Source: Thiomicrorhabdus sp. (GTDB taxonomy: Bacteria > Pseudomonadota > Gammaproteobacteria > Thiomicrospirales > Thiomicrospiraceae). From it: 64,000 bases of DNA. The notes under the pieces are model-generated. The model did no database searches and had not been told where the DNA came from. It was given only the letters and a program-made list of their open reading frames with translations. The DNA is taken from positions 213,949 through 277,948 of the forward strand of contig NZ_OY782567.1 of the NCBI RefSeq assembly GCF_963677875.1. The letters are read 5' to 3'. The stretch's first letter is position 1; every line of letters begins with the position of its first letter. Shown here one piece after another: positions 57,778 through 64,000 of this stretch. A program made the position numbers and the translations under genes.

Positions 57778-58902
57778 TTAACGGTATTGACGCAGATACA
57801 GTTTTTCGAAAATGCGTTTGGCAAAGTGGAACAAACGGCAAGGCGGAAGCAGGGTTGCGCCTTTTTCGGTGCGTTTAATAAAAATACCGTGCGTCAAGGT
57901 ATCGACGATACAGATCAGCTCGTGTTTGAATGCAACAAAGTCGTTTCGACCCTGTAGTTCTTTTACAAGGTTTTCGGCTGCCGCGGCGGCTTGCAGGTCA
58001 GCGGCATGCGCCTGTTTTGCCTGCCAGTCAGGCCCAGGGAAGCTGCCTGCGTCACCGGCAACATAGACTTTCTCATACCCTTCGACTTTGGCATATTGAT
58101 CCGCTCGGATCATGCCACCTTCCGATTTCGGCAATTCAGAGTCCGGCAGCCATGCCGGGCCGGTCATGCCTGGCATGAAGAGGATCAGATCTGCTTCGAT
58201 TTCCCCACCTTCTGTTTTGACCTTGTTCGCTTCAAAGCCGACCATTTTGTGACCGACGTGGGTTTCGATGCCTTTTTTATGCATCGATTTCATCAGGTTG
58301 ACGGGCACTTTGGCTCCCAGACGTTTGCCGGGCTCAGGAGCTGGGTTAAAAAAGACCAATTTGAATTTTTCGCGTCGTCCTTGCTTTCTGAGCAGGTTGT
58401 CGATGCCGTACAGGAATTCGAACATGGGACCACCGCGCATGGCAGAAGGTTCTTTTGGATTGCCGCCGAAACCGATGGCAATCGTGCCACTTTGCATTTC
58501 ATTCAGGCGGTCACGAATTTTCTCTGCGGCAGGAATGCCTTCGCAAGGGGTAATGGCGTGTTCGATCCCCGGTAATTTTTTGATGAAGCGTCCGCCGGAT
58601 GCGATGATCAAACCGTCGTTCTGGTATTCGCCCTGATCGGTGACAACGGTTCTGCCGGCGTTAGTCACATTGGTTACTGTGGCTTTAATGTGGGTGACCT
58701 TCTGGCGGCGGAAAAAGTTGGTTAGATTGATTCTCAGGTCGTCGCCCTTGCGCATACCGGACGGAATCCAAATCAAACTGGGTAGATAAATGAACTCGTC
58801 TTTCGGCGAGATAACAGTGATTTCGGCGTCCGGCGCTTGCTTGCGAGCCGTTTTGATTGCAGTCAAGGCGGCAAATCCGCTGCCAAGGATCGTAATGTTC
58901 AT
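57778..58902 (-). CDS. SQR-like FAD-dependent oxidoreductase
   Basis: 374 aa. The N-terminal FAD motif ITILGSGFAALTAI, the ATG-type IIASGGRFIKKLPGIE, and the C-terminal VYVAGDAGSF plus a basic membrane-surface helix (FAKRIFEKLYLRQYR) fit the sulfide:quinone oxidoreductase / flavocytochrome c group. Cys120 (ITPCEG), Cys331 (ELICIV) and Cys355 (PPCRLF) are present. The middle cysteine of classical SQR is not seen (GGNPKEPSAMRGGP in its place), so the electron donor is uncertain. ATG 58902 follows GAGG. Expected to sit on the inner membrane and pass electrons to quinone. Confidence 0.83.
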   Translation of the reverse strand: MNITILGSGFAALTAIKTARKQAPDAEITVISPKDEFIYLPSLIWIPSGMRKGDDLRINLTNFFRRQKVTHIKATVTNVTNAGRTVVTDQGEYQNDGLIIASGGRFIKKLPGIEHAITPCEGIPAAEKIRDRLNEMQSGTIAIGFGGNPKEPSAMRGGPMFEFLYGIDNLLRKQGRREKFKLVFFNPAPEPGKRLGAKVPVNLMKSMHKKGIETHVGHKMVGFEANKVKTEGGEIEADLILFMPGMTGPAWLPDSELPKSEGGMIRADQYAKVEGYEKVYVAGDAGSFPGPDWQAKQAHAADLQAAAAAENLVKELQGRNDFVAFKHELICIVDTLTHGIFIKRTEKGATLLPPCRLFHFAKRIFEKLYLRQYR

Positions 58903-59210
58903 TTTTAACCTCTGGGTGCTATGGTCTTTCAAATTAGACTTTGCCAACAAACTAAAAAAAATTTTATCTAGTATAGATTTTTTTTATCCATGCCAGGTAA
59001 AAATTTATTAATCGATCATAGCAAATTTCTCTTATCCTTTAAGCTGTTTAGGATCAAGATTTGGGCATTAAAAGGAAATTTCCATTCAAGTAAAAACTAA
59101 GATGAATCGGAAAGTTCTTCTAAGGCGAAAAAACGCGTGCAGGCGAGAGGGAGAGCGTTTAGGCGTCCGCTTTTTTGAAACAAGTTTGTACAGGATGCTC
59201 TTATGGATGT

Positions 59211-60131
59211 TCAGTTGTTTTGGCGTCCTTGCAAGCCTCCGCTATGCAACAGAATGATGGTTGAACCTGGCGTGAAACGATCTTGAGCCAGATCGTCAAA
59301 AAATGCCTTGAAGGTTTTTACCGTATACACCGGATCCAGCAGAATGTGGAACTGGTGTTCGAAGTTTTGCATGAAATCTCTTAATTCCTCCGGGAACTTG
59401 CCGTAACCGCCGTAATGATGCGTGGCGTCTAAAGACCAGTCGTTGGTTGCATGAGAAGCAGATGTACTCCAGCTCCGGATCTGTTCGACAAGATAATCGC
59501 TTTGCTTCAGGCTGCTGACGCCGATGAGTTGTCTGTTTTGCCTGCACTGTGTATAGCGGATCAGCCCGGCCAGCGTTGCGCCAGTGCCGACTGCACAATA
59601 TAAATGCGTCCAATCGGGACATTGAGTGTCAATTTGTTCGGCAAGTGTTTTGAGTCCTTTGATTGCAAGATCATTGCTTCCGCCTTCGGGTAGAAAATAG
59701 GCATTGGGGAAGCGATGTCGGTAATGAGATAGGAAGTCGCTTTCATACCGTCGCCGATAGGTTTGTCGGCTTAAAAATTCTAATTGCATGCCGTCGCGCT
59801 GTGCCTGTTTCAGGGTTGGACTCCATCGATCCCGCCGATCGGCAAGTTCGTCTCCGCGAATCAGCCCGAGTGTTTTGATTCCGAATTTTCTGCCGACGGC
59901 AGCTGTAGCGGCGATGTGGTTGGAGTGGGCGCCGCCAAAGGTGATCAGAGGTGTAGCACAGCTTTTGCTCGCTTCAGAGAGGTTGAGTTTGAGCTTATGC
60001 CATTTATTTCCCTGAACCGTCGGATGGTTCAGATCATCGCGTTTTACCAGGACTTTCAAACCTTTTTCATCGAATTGCGCGTAGCTTAACTGGACCATTG
60101 GTGTGGTTTTTTCTGAAAAAAAATGTGCCAT
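59211..60131 (-). CDS. PLP-dependent enzyme, ACC deaminase / D-cysteine desulfhydrase family
   Basis: 306 aa fold-type II PLP enzyme. The PLP lysine is in QGNKWHKLK, with FGGAHSNHIAATAAVGRKFG and GTGATLAGLIRYTQ as phosphate and cofactor segments. Members degrade D-cysteine to pyruvate, sulfide and ammonia, or deaminate ACC; sequence alone does not separate them. A 260-base gap without recognisable genes lies between it and the SQR-like gene. It is divergent from the ammonium transporter gene. Confidence 0.85.
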   Translation of the reverse strand: MAHFFSEKTTPMVQLSYAQFDEKGLKVLVKRDDLNHPTVQGNKWHKLKLNLSEASKSCATPLITFGGAHSNHIAATAAVGRKFGIKTLGLIRGDELADRRDRWSPTLKQAQRDGMQLEFLSRQTYRRRYESDFLSHYRHRFPNAYFLPEGGSNDLAIKGLKTLAEQIDTQCPDWTHLYCAVGTGATLAGLIRYTQCRQNRQLIGVSSLKQSDYLVEQIRSWSTSASHATNDWSLDATHHYGGYGKFPEELRDFMQNFEHQFHILLDPVYTVKTFKAFFDDLAQDRFTPGSTIILLHSGGLQGRQNN

Positions 60132-60386
60132 TTTGCTAGAATTTCTTCTTAAAAATAATTAAAAGTAAAGATCGTTTCACGGATTTTCAGTTATTGCGGC
60201 GTGCGGATCGGCAGGCCGGTTGATTATCGGTGATCTTGAAAGCGAATCTCGTTTAACCTCAACGAAGTGGAACCGGTTGTGATCCGGGTAAAAAACCTGG
60301 ACGGCCGGTTTGGATTGATCGGAATTCACGGAAATGGCCTGCGGGTAAGGATGTGAATAAGAAAATTATAATATGAGAGGAAATCA

Positions 60387-61609
60387 ATGGAACAGCTAAC
60401 CAATAGTTTGGATGTGTTGTTTATCCTGTTGGGGGCGATTTTAGTCCTGTTTATGCATGCCGGATTCGCTTTTCTGGAAGTCGGTACGGTTCAGAATAAA
60501 AATCAGGTAAATGCTCTGGTAAAAATTATGAGTGATCTCGGCGTGTCGACGGTTGCTTATTTTTTCATCGGCTATGGCATCGCTTACGGTGTGTTTCTCG
60601 GCTTCAATGTTGATGGTCAATTGACGCAGGCTATGACTGAAAAGTCCGGTTATGAACTGGTCAAATTTTTCTTTCTGATGACATTTGCCGCGGCGATTCC
60701 GGCGATTGTCTCCGGAGGTATTGCCGAAAGAGCGCGTTTTTATCCCGTTCTGTTATCGACGTTTTTGACGGTTGCGCTGGTGTTATCCGCTGTTTGAAGG
60801 GATCAGTTGGAATGGGAATTTTGGCATTCAGGCGTGGCTGGAGGCGAATTTCGGTGCCGGATTCCATGATTTTGCCGGCTCGGTTGTCGTGCATGCTGTT
60901 GGAGGCTGGATCGCCTTGGCGGCGATCATGGTCATGTGGCGCGCGTAGCAACCGTTATGATGCCAAAGGGAATATTCGTCATGTCTATCCACCGTCAAGT
61001 ATTCCCGTTTCTGGCGCTTGGAGCCTGGATTCTAAGTGTCGGCTGGTTTGGCTTTAACGTGATGTCGGCTGCAAGCTGTCGGCGGGATTCAAGGATTGGT
61101 TGCCATGAATTCACTGATGGCGATGGTTGGCGGAATTCTGGCGGCAACCTTCTTCAGTAACAAAGACCCCGGGTTTGTTCATAACGGGCCTCTGGCGGGA
61201 CTGGTTGCCATCTGTGCCGGTTCGGATGTTGTGAATCCTCTTGGGGCTCTGGTGATTGGTCTGGTAGCTGGTTTGCTCTTTGTCAAAGCTTTCTCCTGGA
61301 CGCAGAAAAACTTAAAAGTCGATGATGTTCTCGGTGTTTGGCCTTTGCACGGTTTGTGCGGTATCTGGGGGGCTTTGGCAGCCGTGTGTTTTCGGTTCAA
61401 CGGCGCTTGGTGGACTGGGTGGCGTGTCGTTTGCATCGCAGGTTGTCGGTACCTTGATCGGCGTCGTGATTGCGTTTGTCGGGGGCTATCTGGTGTATTT
61501 CATTGTGAATCGGATTTCCACTTTGCGTATGGACGATGAGGAACAGTATCAAGGGGCGGATTTGAGCATCCACCGCACGCATGCGAATCCACCCAAGGAC
61601 GAGTTTTAA
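60387..61609 (+). pseudogene. amt: Ammonium transporter Amt (frame broken at five points)
   Basis: A 400-residue membrane channel for ammonium. ATG 60387 follows GAGAGGAAATCA. Reading by conserved segments gives MHAGFAFLEVGTVQNKN, FLMTFAAAIPAIVSGGIAERARF, EGISWNGNFGIQAWL, DFAGSVVVHAVGGWIAL, SVGWFGFNVMS, GIQGLVAMNSLMAMVGG and GVWPLHGLCGIWGALAAG. To join them one base must be removed near each of 60782, 60946, 61006, 61071 and 61386. All five are single-base insertions while the protein sequence stays conserved, which points to sequencing error, not decay. No glnK precedes it. A terminator follows. Confidence 0.88.
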
Positions 61610-61640
61610 AAAGGCTCGGAAAAAACTTGTACTGGAATGG

Positions 61641-61688
61641 GAAACCCGTTCTGGGTCGGAATGAAAACTCCGATTCAGGACGGGTTTT
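61641..61688 (+). terminator. Terminator after amt
   Basis: AAACCCGT ... ACGGGTTT with inner paired CTG/CAG and TCGGA/TCCGA, then six T. Confidence 0.85.
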
Positions 61689-61843
61689 TTGTTATAGTGT
61701 CACCAAAACCGATGTCAATGGTTGTTGGTATTTTCGGCCAACCGAAAACCATAAAAATAATAAAACGGCAGTCTGCCAAGATCGTTCTAACAGCAATCAA
61801 GCCATCCGGCGATCTTTACAAGGTCTATAGAAAACGAGTTCGA

Positions 61844-64000
61844 ATGGAAAAATTATCCGCTTCCCAGTTATACCGCTTAACCGAATTAACATCCGATAGT
61901 CTGCATTTTCGCAGCAGAGCCACGCAGGATCGAGACCAGGATATTCTGGAGTTTATGCAGCATTTTCACCCGCGAGCCTATCAATCGTTGAGTTTCGGAC
62001 TACACTTAAAACGTAATCAAAACCATATTTTTATTATGGGTGAGCCGGGCGTCGGGCGGATCGGTATGACTAAAGCCATGCTGAAACAGGCGGCATTGCA
62101 ACGCAATCTACCGCCGGATGTCGTTCTGGTCTCGGATTTTTCCGAGACTAATAAAACTCAGTATCTGTATTTTGAAGCCGGGCAAGGACATGAGTTCAAG
62201 TTGGCGGTCGAATCTTTTATCACTCAGTTGAAATCTCAACTGCCGATTCTCTTTGATGGCCACGCTTATCAGTTGCGCAGCCAGATGCTGGAAAACGAGT
62301 TGGCGGAAAAACAGCAGTCGATGTTGCAACCGGCGTTCGATCTGGCCGAAGAGCTGAGTATTGAAATCAATCAGAACGATAACGCTTTTGTGTTGAGTGC
62401 GATGATCGAAGATCAGCGTTACCGTCTGGCGGACTTGAAAAACTTTGACGAAAATACGCAAAAATTTTTCATGGAAGCATTCGATCAGGTTGAAGAAGCA
62501 CTTAACAAAGGGTTGAGCCATTTCCCCGTTTTTGCAGCATGAGTTTATGGATGCCGGTAAGAAACTGAATACCGAAGTTGCCAATGAGCATCTCGATCCG
62601 TTGATCAAAACACTGAAAATGGAATTCGGAAAAAGTGCGGAAATTAACCGTTACCTGGACAGCTTACAGGAAAGCGTGGTTGCCAAATTACATCTTTTCT
62701 GGGATCAAAATGCGGATCAGGTGACTTCCAGTCCTCAGGCGACCATGGATGAGCTGCTTTCCGAACAGCAGGGGTTGTCGGTGTTTGAGGTAAATTTGCT
62801 GGTCGATCACCGCGACTTAAAACATGCTCCGTAATCTATGAGCAGAATGCCACCATGCCGAAGCTGTTTGGGTTACGCCATCAACTCGGCCACCGCTCAG
62901 GCGACAGATACTTTGACGCTGGCGATGAATCATCAGGCCGGATTGCTGCAGCAGGCGAATCATGGCTTTTTGATTTTGAATATTCAATCACTGCTTAAAG
63001 ATCCGGAAATCTGGTCGAATCTGAAAGCGGCACTGATGAGTAAAAAGTTGACCTTCGAAGTACCTTCTTCGAGCAGTATCGTGCCTTATCATCTGCCGGA
63101 CTTTCCCTTGAGTGTGACTCTGGTACTGGTCGGGCAGGCGGCGCATTTTTATGCTTTGCAGAAATCGATGCGCAATTCAGCCGACTGTTCAAGGTTCAGG
63201 TTGAATTTGAAGTTGAGTTATCGAGAAACGCCGAACACGAATTGACGCTTGCCAAACAACTGGCGTCCGAAATCGAAGACTGGGATGATCTGCCGGTCAA
63301 GGTATGTGCTTTGAGCGCTTGATTGAATATGCCTCAAGAATGTCGAAGATCAAAATCGTCTGTATACCAACAAAGCGATTTTACGTGACGTGCTTGCCGA
63401 AGCGAACGCTTTTGCACGCGCCGGAGGCAAAGACAGCGTTGATCGCGAAACCATTGAAGCGACTATTGTGCAACGTGACTTCCATACCGGGCTGATGGAA
63501 GAGTACTACCATCGAGCGATTACCGATCAGCAAGTGCTGATTTCGACGGAAGGCTGAGCATGTTGGCATGGTCAATGGCCTGACGGTTTTAAACCGTCGG
63601 GCGGCAGTCTTTCGGCCAGCCGGTGAGAATCACTGCGCCAGTCGTCGGCAGGAGACGAAGGGGTTTTGGATATCGAACGGGAAGTTGATATGGCCGGACC
63701 GATCCATTCAAAAGGAATGCTGATTTTATCAGGGGTACATCCGCGGACGTTATATGAAAAACCGCGCGCTCGGTTTCAGCGGTTCGATTGTGATGGAGCA
63801 GTCGTATAACGGTGTAGAAGGGGATTCGGCGTCCTCTGCCGAGCTGTTGGCACTTTTATCCTCGATTGGACAGTTTGCGATGCGTCAAGACTTGGCAATC
63901 ACCGGATCGATTAACCAGTTCGGTGAACTTCAGCCCATTGGCGGCGTCAATGAAAAAATAGAAGGCTTCTATAAAATTTGCGCTACCGTGGTTTGAGTGG
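61844..64000 (+). pseudogene. Lon-related ATP-dependent protease (many frame breaks; 3' end outside window)
   Basis: The Lon-like family related to E. coli YcbZ. ATG 61844 starts MEKLSASQLYRL. An AAA-type P-loop lies in IMGEPGVGRIG, a long helical region follows, then AAGLLQQANHGFLILN-like (HQAGLLQQANHGFLILNIQ), MVNGLTV, and the Lon protease domain with the catalytic Ser in EGDSASSAEL and Lys in GGVNEKIEGF. Frame changes are needed near 62530, 62830, 62870, 63160, 63305, 63343, 63556 and several times up to 63730, both insertions and deletions. The last bases of the window also look damaged (CRYRGLS expected). Conserved residues persist through all breaks. Confidence 0.85.

Noticed and set aside
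60180-60386. Sigma-54 promoter for the ammonium transporter
   Set aside because: No TGGCAC-N5-TTGC element could be found upstream of amt.
62108-62608. 166-codon reverse frame in the Lon-like gene
   Set aside because: Shadow of the coding strand, which has clear Lon-family motifs.

Overview
The window looks like a chromosomal segment of a free-living gammaproteobacterium. The gene order smpB / ratA-rnfH / bamE / fur / recN-nadK / hrcA-grpE-dnaK-dnaJ-dapB / carAB-greA and the run lepA-lepB-rnc-era-recO-pdxJ-acpS are both typical of that class. Protein flavour suggests a sulfur-oxidising relative of Thiomicrospira/Hydrogenovibrio: an SQR-like flavoprotein, a small DUF6858-like protein, and LapG- and alginate-synthase-like proteins. 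This placement is an inference, since there is no rRNA gene to confirm it. I see no tRNA, rRNA, CRISPR array, prophage or insertion sequence.

Layout. 1-2130: edge of a periplasmic-binding-protein gene, a small unknown gene, and a LapG-like protease with a two-helix membrane protein. 2287-6499: glucokinase behind a 1062-residue homologue of the phosphorylase kinase alpha/beta subunit. 7107-7461: tmRNA, followed by a membrane diguanylate cyclase and smpB, so both trans-translation partners lie within 2.6 kb. 9.8-16.5 kb: envelope, iron, DNA-repair and NAD genes. 15.4-21.5 kb: heat-shock operon behind a CIRCE operator, ending in dapB. 21.7-27.9 kb: NlpC/P60 lipoprotein, a structured RNA candidate, carAB and greA. 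28-34 kb: ferritin-like DUF455 protein, methyltransferase, ROK sugar kinase, two thioredoxin-fold proteins, SDR and fumC. 34.7-39.3 kb: LuxR-type regulator, Alg44-like PilZ protein, Alg8-like synthase and a DUF5610 protein. 39.4-48 kb: prfB with its programmed frameshift, lysS, ygfZ, a lone cheW, nadB, and rseC with a MucD/DegQ protease. 48.1-54.4 kb: the lepA-to-acpS operon. 54.4-64 kb: DUF445, BASS transporter, greB, SQR-like flavoprotein, PLP enzyme, ammonium transporter and a Lon-like protease cut by the window end.

Functionally the region is mostly housekeeping: protein quality control, ribosome rescue, translation, and pyrimidine, lysine and NAD synthesis. A second-messenger layer is added by the diguanylate cyclase, the PilZ/GT2 pair and the LapG-like protease, which together suggest c-di-GMP control of surface attachment.

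Four conserved genes (smpB, nadB, amt, the Lon-like gene) are broken only by single-base indels. These become dense after 60.7 kb while the protein sequence stays conserved on both sides. That pattern fits consensus sequencing error, perhaps near a contig end, better than gene decay.
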